From Daldinia sp. FL1419 (Eukaryota; Ascomycota; Sordariomycetes; Xylariales; Hypoxylaceae): DNA of 64,000 nt. The DNA is taken from the NCBI GenBank assembly GCA_025201765.1, contig MU623351.1, positions 248,001-312,000 of the forward strand, read 5' to 3'. Within the stretch, counting starts at the first letter, position 1. Every line of letters starts with the position of its first letter. The notes under the pieces were generated by a model. It searched no databases and was not told the origin of the DNA. It saw only the letters and a program-made list of their open reading frames with translations. A program made the translations under genes and the position numbers. Positions 49,266 to 58,873 of the stretch are shown in pieces.

Positions 49266-49722
49266 GTGAAAAAAGCTACATCTGCGATATTCGTATTCAA
49301 TCGCACGGAGTTATCGGTTTGGTTTGGGAACAGGCTTGCATACAGGCAGGATGGGTAGACGCGGTTGAACTAGGAGTTTTAGAGCGTAGGATTCCACTCT
49401 CCTGTCCGGAGCCTACATATATATGTCTTGAAGCTGAGAGTCGCACGACTTTGTACGTACGGTCTTATATCATTATATTCGTTGCCAATCGTCTATTTTT
49501 TTCCCCCAAAATTTATTATACGTGACCTCGTAGAGCCATATACATGCGTACTTGCTAGCCCGGGCAAGAGCTGCTCTGGCTAGCTCTCCCGCCCGTGTGT
49601 GGAGTGTAGAGTTTCCTTGGGGTATATCTCCCACCTCTTCTATCGTACACACTGTCCCCGCTGTAGAACCTATGCAGACGTATTCCTCCTCCACCCGGGG
49701 CACCCCCGTAGGCTACTACCTA
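49266..49722. other. Convergent intergenic spacer
   Basis: 0.46 kb between the 3' ends of the TB2/DP1/HVA22 gene and MGM101. It contains an ATATATATG run near 49418. Nothing else is recognised. Confidence 0.6.
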
Positions 49723-50023
49723 TTACGTCCTCTTGAACGGATAACGGACCTCGTCATCCTTGCGCAACCAGATCTGCTTCCTCTTCTTGGTGGTAACGTG
49801 CTCCACCCACACCTGCATAGCGTGCTCCTTCATGAACTTGCGGATGAAGCGCGGATCCCATAGCTCCGACGCGATACCCAGGTCCTTGCAGCACCGCATC
49901 AGGGCGTTGGACTTGCAGCCCTCGGCTGCGGTGGAGATGTTTTCTTCGCTGAAGTACTGCATTTCGCCTCGGGCTTGGGCTACGAATCTACTTGGTTGTT
50001 AGACATTTTGCTTTCTGCATATA

Positions 50024-50057
<34 letters not shown>

Positions 50058-50694
50058 TTGAGAATTTCAGGAATTTAAGGAATTGATCGAGTGGTAGAGT
50101 GAGTGAGTGAGTAAAGACTTACCGTCCGTGCACAACAAGCGCATACTCCCTCGTAACCAACTTCTCATGCACCATCAACTGGCCTCGCGGCGCCAGTCCC
50201 CATCCTCCGGGGCCGAACGCAGCGTTCAGAATCCGGCGGTACTTGATCTCGGGCAGGTAGATGATGCCGTCGGGCTTGACCTCGATATCGTCGGCGTCGA
50301 GACGCGCTTGGAGAATAGCGGCAGTCTCGGGCGTAAAGGCAGATGTCCCGAGCCCGTGGTACGATTGCGTCCAGTCGATGGGCCCGCCGCTGCTGGGCTC
50401 CTCGCCGCTGGGGGCGTCGGGTAGCGGATCGCCTGAGACGGCGGGCACGGGGGTACGGGGCTCGGCGGATGCGGGCTTGGAGTCCGTGGTGGATGCAGGA
50501 GGTGTTGAGGTTGTCTTTGTTGCTGCTGTGGTAGCGGCGGAAGCGCTTGGGGCGCGGGTATACGTCGTTGCTGCTTTTGGTTTAGAAGTGCTAACGAGGG
50601 TCCGGATGGATTCCTGGGCTAGGCTGTACGATTTTGATATCGAGCGCACTTGTCGGGAGACCGTCCGCAGAGGGGCTAGTGTTCTCGAGGCCAT
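49723..50694 (-). CDS. MGM101: Mitochondrial genome maintenance protein MGM101, 278 aa
   Basis: Exons 50694-50123 and 49987-49723 are joined across a 135-nt intron (GTAAGT...ACAACCAAGTAG) that splits an Arg codon: VVHGR/FVAQARGEMQYFSEE. The N-terminus is Arg/Ser-rich (MASRTLAPLRTVSRQVRS), a mitochondrial presequence. A Thr/Ala/Pro-rich linker follows, and then the conserved MGM101 core from about residue 105 (IDWTQSYHGLGTSAF, GIIYLPEIKYRRILNAAFGPGGWGLAPRG, LMRCCKDLGIASELWDP). MGM101 is a Rad52-like single-strand annealing protein of mitochondrial nucleoids, needed for mtDNA repair and maintenance. Its length fits the family. The intron contains an unusual AT-repeat plus poly-A (sense strand) tract. 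Confidence 0.96.
50019..50059 (+). repeat. (AT)n followed by T20, inside the MGM101 intron
   Basis: About 11 AT units run directly into an uninterrupted T run. On the coding strand of MGM101 this is an A run followed by TA repeats, taking up nearly a third of the intron. Likely polymorphic in length. Confidence 0.92.
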
Positions 50695-51134
50695 GATCGT
50701 TGCTTAGAGGCGGGGTGATAGTTAAGGTTACGGGTTTAAATTGTGAAAAAAAGGTCGAGGAGGGACGACGATAAGGCGTTGTGAATTTTTGAGACGCTTC
50801 TATCTCGTGTCGGCTTGGCTTGACTTGGCTTGGCTTGGCTTGGCTAAAGTGGGTTTTCTTCACCCAGGCTTAAATTGAGGGGCGGGGTGCGGGTGCTTAT
50901 CGATAGGTTACGTGCCTATCAATTGATTGCAGAGTCAATTGGACTTTTGTCTCTTTTATGTACCTATTTAGCTTACGACCTGCAGCTAGAGATGGAGAAA
51001 CAGCGCAACCGGCGTCATAATTCTTAGGCACACGGCCTCAACCAATTTTATGAGTCTAGGAGCGGGATTAGTGGTAGTATTAATACCTCAAACTCTTTAG
51101 CTTCTTTTTTTTTTCCTTTTTCTGTTATTACAAA
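50695..51134. promoter_or_regulatory. Upstream region of MGM101
   Basis: Promoter side of MGM101 up to the MITE. It contains a tandem TTGGC repeat at 50813-50845 about 120 bp from the start codon, and a T-rich run near 51104-51120. No specific factor site is assigned. Confidence 0.45.
50813..50845 (+). repeat. Tandem TTGGC pentamer repeat
   Basis: About six imperfect copies of CTTGG/TTGGC in the 5' region of MGM101, one copy altered (TTGAC). Confidence 0.8.
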
Positions 51135-51136
51135 TA

Positions 51137-51722
51137 CTCGTCAGGATTCCAATCATCCGACCTTTTACCGAGGCTTCGCCTCTAAGGTCAGGGACTTTTA
51201 AAACGAAACGGACTTTTAAAACGAAATTCCTGTACTTAATTTTACTAGCGTTTTTCACCCAAATCTTTGTACTTCAATTAAAACGAATTAGTCCATTTAC
51301 ATGCATATCTTCCACCCCCCCAACACCATATTATGTAAAAATCCCTTATACTATTCAAATATCGTAAGACTCACAAATGCTTCATTTACATACCTCAAAT
51401 GCTATACAAAAATCAAAGCACTCGCTCTCCTTTTATTTCTAGAGACCTCCATCATTAATATTAATACTATTTATGCATTTGAGTGCCTCCCCCTATCTAG
51501 AAAAAAAACCCGACCTGTCCTGCTTGTTTGAATGCTTTTGATATGGATTTGCAACTAGTAGAATATTTCATATTTCCGGTAGTACCTAGATTTTGGCGGG
51601 GATTACATATTAAATTTAAGTATACCAAGAAATTTCATTTTAAAAGTCCGTTTCGTTTTAAAAGTCCCTGACCTTAGAGGCGAAGCCTCGGTAAAAGGTC
51701 GGATGATTGGAATCCTGACGAG
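51137..51722. mobile_element. MITE-like element with 92-bp terminal inverted repeats and TA target duplication
   Basis: The first 92 bp (51137-51228) and the last 92 bp (51631-51722) are inverted copies with one mismatch (C at 51222 against the T counterpart). The ends read CTCGTCAGGATTCCAATCAT inward. Both sides are flanked by TA (51135-51136 and 51723-51724), the duplication made by Tc1/mariner/pogo transposases. Each repeat includes a small hairpin (GAGGCTTCGCCTC) and, toward the inside, a near-perfect direct repeat GGACTTTTAAAACGAAA spaced by 18 bp. The 400-bp centre is AT-rich and has no transposase, so this is a non-autonomous element. High similarity of the two arms suggests recent activity. 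It sits between the MGM101 promoter and the COA4 3' end, 46 bp past the COA4 stop. Confidence 0.9.
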
Positions 51723-51767
51723 TAGTACATCCTTTCCCTTGTAGAGTAGGTAACCCGAGTTTAGCAG

Positions 51768-52207
51768 TCATGCATCTTTCATCGACGTCCTCTGATCGTT
51801 ATTGTGCTTCTTCCAACAGGCCTTGAAAATCTCCATCTGTCATTGGTGAAGTCCGTTAGCACGTTACCGTGAAAAGCAAGCTTGAAAACAAATATTTACA
51901 TACCTCCTTTTTGCAAGCTCTCCAATCCTTCTTTTCGTAGTAGCAGTCGGTCAACTTGGTATTTTCATCTGACTTGGTTAGTGATTTCGCACACACGCAT
52001 CGACCGATCCCAGAATTGTTCACCTGCGCATCCCGTACTAAATATCCTCTTGTCCCTGAATATCGGTGTTAGTTTATGAAAACTGATGATTAGGAACAGT
52101 TGATTAATTTTTAACAGCTCTTACCATTCGTCTGGCTCGTCGTCATCTTGAGCAGCAGAAGCAGCAGCAGCCGCAGTTTGCTTACTTGTACTTTCGTCTT
52201 TAGACAT
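51768..52207 (-). CDS. COA4: Cytochrome c oxidase assembly factor COA4 (twin Cx9C), 82 aa
   Basis: Four small exons: 52207-52125, 52055-52024, 51968-51904 and 51836-51768. Introns start GTAAGA, GTGAAC and GTATGT and end TATTCAG, AAGTCAG and AATGACAG. They give DEPDEWDKRIFSTGCA, DENTKLTDCYYEKKDWRACKKE and MEIFKACWKKH in one frame. Four Cys at about 37, 47, 57 and 67 are each nine residues apart, the twin Cx9C arrangement of intermembrane-space proteins imported by Mia40. The DEWDKRI...GC opening and the DWR-x-C segment fit COA4 (CHCHD8). It works in complex IV biogenesis. The N-terminus has an Ala run. Coding sequence of 249 nt is cut by three introns. It is divergent from BPL1, with only 225 bp between the two start codons. 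Confidence 0.9.
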
Positions 52208-52432
52208 TATATGCAACAATTTTCTCCGTATTATGTAGATCTAAGAAGACTATTGTTGCATTAAGGAGCTAAATTGCGCTAGAGAGCGGCGTAAAACGGG
52301 TTAAAGACGGAAATTCGGGGTCTTCCGAACCGGTTCCTAGAATCGCCTCACTTCGTTCTCCGGACGCTTGGTGACGAAATCCCGTGTTGCTCAACTCCGA
52401 AAATATTGAGTTGGAACAGAACCCTGCCCAAT
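52208..52432. promoter_or_regulatory. Shared divergent promoter of COA4 and BPL1
   Basis: 225 bp between the two start codons hold both promoters. No specific sites are assigned. Co-expression of two genes serving mitochondria and biotin-dependent carboxylases is possible but inferred. Confidence 0.55.
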
Positions 52433-54463
52433 ATGACGTCGCAGAAATTAAATGTGCTCATATATACGGGCACGGGGTCTACGATTGAATCTGTTAAACA
52501 CGCAATCTATTCCCTACGTCGACTCCTCTCCCCAAACTACGCAGTCATCCCTATTACTGATACGGTCCTATTAAAAGAGCCATGGGCGCCTTCTTGCGCC
52601 CTGCTTGTTTTCCCAGGTGGCGCTGATCTTGGCTATTGCCGAGTATTAAATGGAGAAGGCAATTCCATCATATCCCAATATGTGCGCCGCGGTGGTGCAT
52701 ACCTGGGTTTCTGTGCCGGTGGCTACTATGGATCCAAGAGGTGCGAATTCGAGGTTGGTAATAAGGCTATGGAAGTAGTGGGATCGAGAGAGCTAGCTTT
52801 CTTTCCTGGTACATGCAGAGGCGGCGCGTTTAAGGGTTTTCAGTATCATAGCGAAAAGGGGGCTCGAGCAATCCGAGTGAATGTTGCCAAGGATGCATTC
52901 AAGGGGGCGGGTTTAGTCCCAGAAGTGTTCACATCGTACTACAACGGTGGCGGAGTCTTCGTCATCCCAGAGAATGGGGTCAGTGATGTTGAGTTATTAG
53001 CGAGTTATGCGGACGAGCTCGACGTCGATAGTGGTCGTGAAAAGGCAGCGCTAGTGTATTGCAAAGTTGGGCAAGGTGCTGCCATCCTTACAGGACCTCA
53101 CCCTGAATTTGCCGCTGCAAATCTCAGTCCGCAAAACGACGTTGAGGGATATGACGGTCTCATCGCTGCTCTCAAGGCTGACGATGATGCACGGACAGGC
53201 TTCTTAAAGGCATGCTTAACCAAGCTTGGGCTAGAAGTCTGTCAGGAGACATCAGGTGTGCCATCCTTATCTCGACTTCACTTGTCGTCCATATCTAGTA
53301 GCGATGTCGATGATTTATTACACGCTTGGGAAGAGATCATTAGCAAGGAAGATGGCGAGGAGTATATTAGAGCCGAAAACGACACATTCCATTTACAAAA
53401 GCCCGAGACTATGTGGTCAGTTACTGAATTGAAAGAGGCATTGACCCCTAACGACAGCCCGGAGCAAAAGAGTTCTGACTCAACCAACCAAGGCATTATT
53501 GACTATAGCACTATCATCAAACGTATCGTGAGGCATGAAACAGCCTGGCCGGAAGCTAAGGCAACTCCGTACTTTAACCATAACGCATTTTATTCCAGTT
53601 TACAAGATTATCGGCGGACAGAACCTGAAGCGGAAGAATGGGGCGACTATTTGATGTATGGAGAAGTTGTCACAAGTACCAACACGCTCCTCGAGAAAAA
53701 CTTCAAACTCCTTTCCAAACTACCGTCTGGCTTTACGCTTACAGCAACGACTCAAGTCGCTGGACGAGGACGCGGGAACAACGTATGGGTATCGCCTGCC
53801 GGATCACTGATCATGTCTACCGTCATAAACCACCCAGCTCACATTGCGCCAAGCCGACCCATTGTCTTCATCCAATATCTAGCCGCTATCGCCATTGTTG
53901 AAGCAGTCAAGAACTACGATAAAGGCTACGACGAAGTTCCTGTGAAATTAAAGTGGCCTAACGATATTTACGCGCAAGATCCGAGACAACCTGCTTCAGC
54001 TCCCCCATCTTACGTCAAAATCGGTGGCATCTTATCCAACTGTAATTATTCCGCGGGAGCATACCAGATTGTCCTCGGTATCGGAATCAACGCTACGAAC
54101 GGGCGCCCTACAACATCCCTCGATGCATTACTTCCTTCACATCTTGCCCCTTTCCGAATTGAGAAGCTCACGGCTGGTATCCTGACTCGTCTCGAGGCTC
54201 TATACAAGACCTTCGTGCGAAGAGGATTTACGAGAGATATGGAAGGCGCATACTATGCACACTGGCTGCACGGCCGACAGATAGTCTGCCTTGAGGCTCA
54301 GGGGGGAGTCAAAGCTCGTATCGTAGGTATTACCAGCGATTGGGGCATGTTGAGAGCGGAAGAATTGGGCAGTGACGATAGGCCAACGGGGAAAATATGG
54401 GCGCTGCAGAGCGATGAGAATAGTTTTGATTTCTTCAGGGGTTTAGTGAAGAGAAAAATATAA
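52433..54463 (+). CDS. BPL1: Biotin-protein ligase (holocarboxylase synthetase), 676 aa
   Basis: Single exon. The start is ATG at 52433 (MTSQKLNVLIYTGTG); the frame is open a little further upstream but without an ATG. The N-terminal half is the glutamine-amidotransferase-like domain of eukaryotic ligases (LVFPGGADLGYC, GGAYLGFCAGGYYGS, GTCRGGAFKG). From about residue 400 the catalytic domain follows, with the biotinyl-5'-AMP loop GRGRG at 444-448, KWPNDIYA, and KIGGILSN, then the C-terminal cap (ARIVGITSDWGMLRAEE). The enzyme attaches biotin to pyruvate and acetyl-CoA carboxylases. Length matches fungal and yeast BPL1 (about 690 aa). No defect is seen. Confidence 0.97.
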   Translation: MTSQKLNVLIYTGTGSTIESVKHAIYSLRRLLSPNYAVIPITDTVLLKEPWAPSCALLVFPGGADLGYCRVLNGEGNSIISQYVRRGGAYLGFCAGGYYGSKRCEFEVGNKAMEVVGSRELAFFPGTCRGGAFKGFQYHSEKGARAIRVNVAKDAFKGAGLVPEVFTSYYNGGGVFVIPENGVSDVELLASYADELDVDSGREKAALVYCKVGQGAAILTGPHPEFAAANLSPQNDVEGYDGLIAALKADDDARTGFLKACLTKLGLEVCQETSGVPSLSRLHLSSISSSDVDDLLHAWEEIISKEDGEEYIRAENDTFHLQKPETMWSVTELKEALTPNDSPEQKSSDSTNQGIIDYSTIIKRIVRHETAWPEAKATPYFNHNAFYSSLQDYRRTEPEAEEWGDYLMYGEVVTSTNTLLEKNFKLLSKLPSGFTLTATTQVAGRGRGNNVWVSPAGSLIMSTVINHPAHIAPSRPIVFIQYLAAIAIVEAVKNYDKGYDEVPVKLKWPNDIYAQDPRQPASAPPSYVKIGGILSNCNYSAGAYQIVLGIGINATNGRPTTSLDALLPSHLAPFRIEKLTAGILTRLEALYKTFVRRGFTRDMEGAYYAHWLHGRQIVCLEAQGGVKARIVGITSDWGMLRAEELGSDDRPTGKIWALQSDENSFDFFRGLVKRKI

Positions 54464-55268
54464 GCCTTGGATGCTACAATAAGAGGTTAGAGGAGTGCTA
54501 CATGAATACAATCGCATCACAGCACACGTCAAGAATTTCTAAGTGGTACGAAGTACTCATTAGATAGGGGGTAGGTAGGTACCACTTTCACTATTTACAA
54601 GCCCTAAGGTATACATGCCACAGTATAATCCATCCACAGTTGCTAAGCAACATCGTATACCCCGCCGTCGACTTAAATAGCCCTTTAGGCGACCATTCAA
54701 TAAACCCTTCTCAGAGCCGTGAAGCTAGAGAGCCATTCGCTTAAGACGTGCGATCAAAAATTTCTTATACAGGCTTCATCTGAATTGCCTCTTTTCTTCA
54801 CCCGGAGTGTAGACGAATCTCATGGCCAGATCCTATCGAACAAACTGAACTATAAATACGAATTAGATTCACCTTCGATGCCAAAAGCACACTACGCAGA
54901 AATGCTCCTTATACACGAGTCTTATGCACAGAAATATTCAAGGGAAGTCCTCTCGTATTAGTCCGTAGGGAACTCGTCCGTCACTCATCTAACATATCAA
55001 GAACCGCTATATCTCGTCGCCCCCCCTTTTTTTTTGACACGTAATATACAGTGATTACAATAGTACACGCAGTGTCGTCTCTCGTCTAACTCCGACCAGG
55101 AACGAACCGGTCCATGAATGCGTCAAAGATCCCAAATGATAACGCCAGGCCATGCCACAGTCGAGTGAAGATGCTTTTCGTAAATGGTTTGTTGCGTATA
55201 ATGCGTGCCCAATCCTCAATGTCGCCATCCCGTTCTTAACTCCTTTCCCCCCTTTAGAGCTGAGGCTA
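54464..55268. other. Convergent intergenic region, 0.8 kb
   Basis: Between the BPL1 and PAM16 3' ends. It contains TAGGTAGGTACC near 54570 and a C6T9 run near 55020-55036. An 80-codon frame at 54719 lacks an ATG of its own and any motif. Confidence 0.5.
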
Positions 55269-55776
55269 CTACCGATCCTTGTACACCTTGGGCTTCCACC
55301 CCTCTTTTATCTCGGCCTCTTGTGCGGCTTTTTCCATCGCCGGTCTAATCTCAGCTTCTATGCGTTCTCTCGCCCTCAAGATTTTACTCTGCAAGTAAAA
55401 GCTTCCTCCTTTCTGTGGATCGTTTGCGTCGAAGAGCTTCTTGAACCGCGACATTACTTCTTCCATGTTCGCTTGGCCGCCTTGCGGTGGCTTGACGTTC
55501 AAGATTTTGCATGCCTCATCCAGGGTCATGCCGCTCGAGAGACTAGCCCGCGCCGACGTGCCATTCGGGTTCAACTTGGCTTGCGCTCTGGCATAATTGG
55601 AAGAAGCTTGCGCCTGCTTATAGGCTTCGGTAAAGGCACGACCAAGTACTCGACTGCCTACTACGACGATCTGGGTTATGATGCGGTGCGCCTATTTACA
55701 ATTATTAGCGGCAATTGTCGGTGGCGCAAAGTGAATTTATTTCGGCTTAAGAAAATTTGCTGCATGAACGTACCAT
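55269..55776 (-). CDS. PAM16: Presequence translocase motor subunit PAM16 (TIM16), 141 aa
   Basis: The coding sequence starts with an ATG (55776-55774) that is followed at once by a GTACGT donor. After an 82-nt intron (ending TTGTAAATAG) the main exon 55691-55269 reads AHRIITQIVVVGSRVLGRAFTEAYKQA. So the first coding exon is only the start codon. The protein shows the PAM16 pattern: an N-terminal segment that docks to the inner membrane/TIM23, then SLDEACKILNV-like (MTLDEACKILNVKPP) and a degenerate J domain (FKKLFDANDPQKGGSFYLQSKILRARERIE). The HPD motif is replaced, as expected for this J-like protein that pairs with PAM18 to regulate mtHsp70. Length fits the family. It is divergent from YIP1. 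Confidence 0.93.
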
Positions 55777-56530
55777 GTCTGCAACTTTGAACTTATAAGG
55801 GAGTAAAGCACAGCAACGGAGTCCAGCGTAGTCGAGGAGTTCGCAGGACGGTAGATCGAAATTCGCGATCGAGGCGATAAGGTGGATAACTAGGTACAAA
55901 TGGTGTTGAAGAAAAGAAGTCGCCCGAAGCTCGAAAATTGTCGCGATAGAGGAACGATTAGAAGCCCCACATCGGAGTGTGGATTCCGGCACTCCGGCAC
56001 TAAATAACCCTCGATAGGTAACCCTTGACAAACCCCCCTGCAAGTTTCACAAGGAATTCCGGACTTGGAAAGCCACAGAAGGTTCGCTGGGGTACATAGT
56101 ACGTGTAGGTACCTAGCAACCTAGGTAGGTAGGGTACACTGGTACAGTCACCAGCCACAACGGCAGAACGGACAGGGTAAGCTAAGGAGAGGTTACGTAG
56201 ATACGTCGCACTTGATCTGAGCTTCGCAGCCACGTCGGTGAAGACAGATTCATTTTTGGCGATTCCAATTAATAACTTTTGAATTTCATTCAATTATCGT
56301 GAACTTTTCCAACACGCCCCACGGCTTCATACGCCAACACCAACACCAACACCCAACTCCAACTGTTTTCCCTCTCTATTAACTCTTCTTTTTTATTTTA
56401 TCCTTTGTACTTGACTTTCTTATCTCCCATTTCTTCAAACCTCGAATACGTTCTTGCTCCTAAACCCTCCAAGCTTCGAGTCGATTACTCTTCCACTTTG
56501 TAACTACTTCGACTACCGATCCACCGAAAC
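55777..56530. promoter_or_regulatory. Divergent intergenic region between PAM16 and YIP1
   Basis: 754 bp with both promoters. A cluster of TAGGTACC and CCTAGG words lies at 56105-56135. The last 200 bp before YIP1 are C/T-rich, as in many fungal 5' leaders, including CAACACCAACACCAACACC near 56336-56355. Confidence 0.5.
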
Positions 56531-57517
56531 ATGTCGCAATACTACGGCGCACCCCCTCCCACCCAATACGGCGGCGCAGCAGCAGCACAAAACCTTCAGT
56601 TCTATCCTTCGTCGTACTCGCCTGGTATACCAGCCCAGGGAACTCCGGCGCAAGCATACGGTTATGGCGCACCGACTCCTAACCCCGGTGGATATGGTTT
56701 CGGTGCCGCGCCGAGTGTAAGTGGGAGGATGGGTGAACAAGGTGGCTTACGGACGGGCTGGCTCGCCGCTTTTTCAACGGAAGGATACGATGGGGAACCT
56801 CCTTTACTAGAAGAACTAGGTATCAACTTCGATCACATCTGGACAAAGGTCAGTTCTCCTTGGCCGGTTGGATTCCATTAATCCGGAAGTCATACTAATC
56901 CCATCCAGACCCTAGCAGTTCTCAACCCCTTCGGACGAATAGATCAGCACATCATGGACGACTCAGACCTGGGCGGTCCCATCCTATTCTTCTTCCTATT
57001 CGGCACCTTCTTACTCTTTAGCGGCAAGGTGCATTTCGGGTACATCTACGGATTAGCGCTAATGGGATCCGTTGCGCTACACACGATTCTGTCACTCATG
57101 ACTGCCGACGGCACCGGCCCGGCAACACCCGCTCAAGCGGCCTATTCCTCGCCCCCTAGCTATCCCGGTGATCCCAATACGGGCGGAAGAGATGACTCTA
57201 AGGGGCACTTGAGCAGCACCCTGACATTTGCAAGGAGCGCAAGTGTGCTCGGGTACTGTTTGCTACCGTTGGTCATGACAAGTCTAATCGGCATCGTCGT
57301 ACCCATGGACGGTCCACTCGGCTACGTCTTGACTAGTGCGGCGATTGTTTGGTGTACGACAAGCGCGAGCGGCATGTTCTGCGCAGTCGGACGGATGATG
57401 CAAATGAGGGCTTTGGTAGCATACCCCTTGATGTTGTTCTACGTCGGCTTTGGTATTATGAGCATCTTCAGCAGTCGAGGATCGGGTAGCTTGGGCAAGG
57501 CTGCAGGCGTTTCGTGA
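56531..57517 (+). CDS. YIP1: YIP1-family Golgi/ER membrane protein, 308 aa
   Basis: Exons 56531-56848 and 56909-57517, with intron GTCAGT...CATCCAG between codons, join EELGINFDHIWTK to TLAVLNPFGRIDQHI. The N-terminal 75 residues are cytosolic and rich in Tyr, Gly, Pro and Gln (YYGAPPPTQYGG). The conserved EPPLLEELGINFDHI precedes five membrane segments, including DLGGPILFFFLFGTFLLF and GYCLLPLVMTSLIGIV. This signature is that of YIP1/YIPF5, which binds Rab (Ypt) GTPases and acts in COPII vesicle formation and Golgi structure. A 35-residue Pro/Ser/Gly insert (PATPAQAAYSSPPSYPGD) lies between TM2 and TM3. Length is slightly above yeast Yip1 because of this insert. Confidence 0.94.
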
Positions 57518-58210
57518 AGTGGCGTTCGATTCATGAAAGGAACTCAAACCTTAAACATTTATTAGGGGATCGATGATAGCGGGAGGAAGCTCAGTCTGCG
57601 TTAGACTACGGTGGATTATCATATCCTACCCACGGACGACTTATTCGGTCGCTAGTAGCCGATCGCAGCAGTCCTGGGGAAGGGGCTTGTGAGACAATAG
57701 GTGAAAAAGAAGTTGAAGTTAATGGGGACGAAGTTCCCGCATCATCTATCCATGTTTATAGTGCTAAACATAAAATATCACCAAAAATACGCAATTACTG
57801 CTATTTCGAATAGGGGCTATCTACCTGGATACCTCTACCTATGATAAAGATGCATGTTTTAAAAACATAAATTCTCTACGCTGTCAATAACAGTATCACC
57901 GGCCAAACTTATAGAAATGCAATACCAGAAGTCGACTCACATGCTCGTAATATATCGGATGCTTAGAGGTGTACTACGATGTGCCCCGTTGTATGCACTT
58001 TTCTAGGCGTCCAGTCTTTCCTTCTCGTGGTAAAGGAGCATCTAATCAGAGCGATATATATTAGGTACTTTATTAATCTTCCAACTTCCCGAAGATAAAA
58101 TGCAAATAAAATACAATACATCCCAATCCGCCAATATACCCCAGCAGAAGTTGTAAAATCAAACGGCTTGCCTTTAAAATAACCATTAATGTGTATATAC
58201 GTTAGGTACT
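57518..58210. other. Intergenic, 0.7 kb
   Basis: The 3' region of YIP1 followed by AT-rich DNA up to the DNA-binding protein gene. Nothing recognised. Confidence 0.55.
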
Positions 58211-58873
58211 ATGGAAGTTCCAAACCCGGCCGCCATGCAAATACTGGCACTCTATGTAGCACCGCCTGATCTATCAGGCGATCCAGGAAGCGGCGCTAAA
58301 CATCGGAGATACTCAGAGGATGACATGGCGAGCGCAGAACGGGTGGTTCTACATGAATCTCTATCACTTCGTCAAGCTTCTAAGCTATTTAACGTCCCCA
58401 GGACCACGTTAGCGAAGCAACTGGGCGATAAGAGATCCAAACCCTCGCCTTATAAAACAGACGAGGTAAATATACTACGAACGAGACGTAAATGTGCTGA
58501 GACTGATATGAAAAGTACTATCGAAGCAGTCCAAAATAGAGAGAAGGCTATCAAAGTAGCTAAACGACTCGGTGTCCCATATAGCCACCTAAATGCACGG
58601 GTATGCGACAGAGAACCTAAAGACTTGCGTAACGAGCGATGTCAGTTGACCCCCAAGCAAGAGGATCTCCTCGCTGGCTTGGCGGCTATTCGGTCGGAAT
58701 TGGGGTGCCCGGCGACGAAAAACGAAATCTTCACTATTGCGGAACTTGTGCTGAGGAATCAGGGAGATGGTAAGAACCTCGGGAACAAGTGGATTGCGAA
58801 TTGGATGAAGAAATATGCAGACGTCGAAGTCTTGGGATGGGAACCGAAGAAGCCTAGCCCGGAAAGGGGCTAA
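58211..58873 (+). CDS. Pipsqueak/CENP-B-type helix-turn-helix protein, transposase-derived DNA-binding part only
   Basis: Single exon, 220 residues. A pipsqueak-type helix-turn-helix lies at about 38-75 (VVLHESLSLRQASKLFNVPRTTLAKQ). A second similar segment follows at about 95-130 (AVQNREKAIKVAKRLGVPYSHL). Then comes a CENP-B-type HTH at about 145-210 (LTPKQEDLLAGLAAIRSELGCPATKNEI ... NKWIANWMKKY). This is the order found at the N-terminus of pogo/Fot1/Tigger transposases, but the DDE nuclease that should follow is absent: the stop comes about ten residues after the CENP-B part, and no remnant is visible downstream. It could be a host gene captured from a transposon, or a truncated copy that happens to stay open. 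No element ends were seen around it. Confidence 0.72.
   Translation: MEVPNPAAMQILALYVAPPDLSGDPGSGAKHRRYSEDDMASAERVVLHESLSLRQASKLFNVPRTTLAKQLGDKRSKPSPYKTDEVNILRTRRKCAETDMKSTIEAVQNREKAIKVAKRLGVPYSHLNARVCDREPKDLRNERCQLTPKQEDLLAGLAAIRSELGCPATKNEIFTIAELVLRNQGDGKNLGNKWIANWMKKYADVEVLGWEPKKPSPERG

Noticed and set aside
51301..51531. 76-codon frame inside the MITE
   Set aside because: AT-rich centre of a non-autonomous element; no transposase motif.
55152..55790. 212-codon plus-strand frame over PAM16
   Set aside because: Antisense shadow of PAM16, whose minus-strand reading has clear family motifs.
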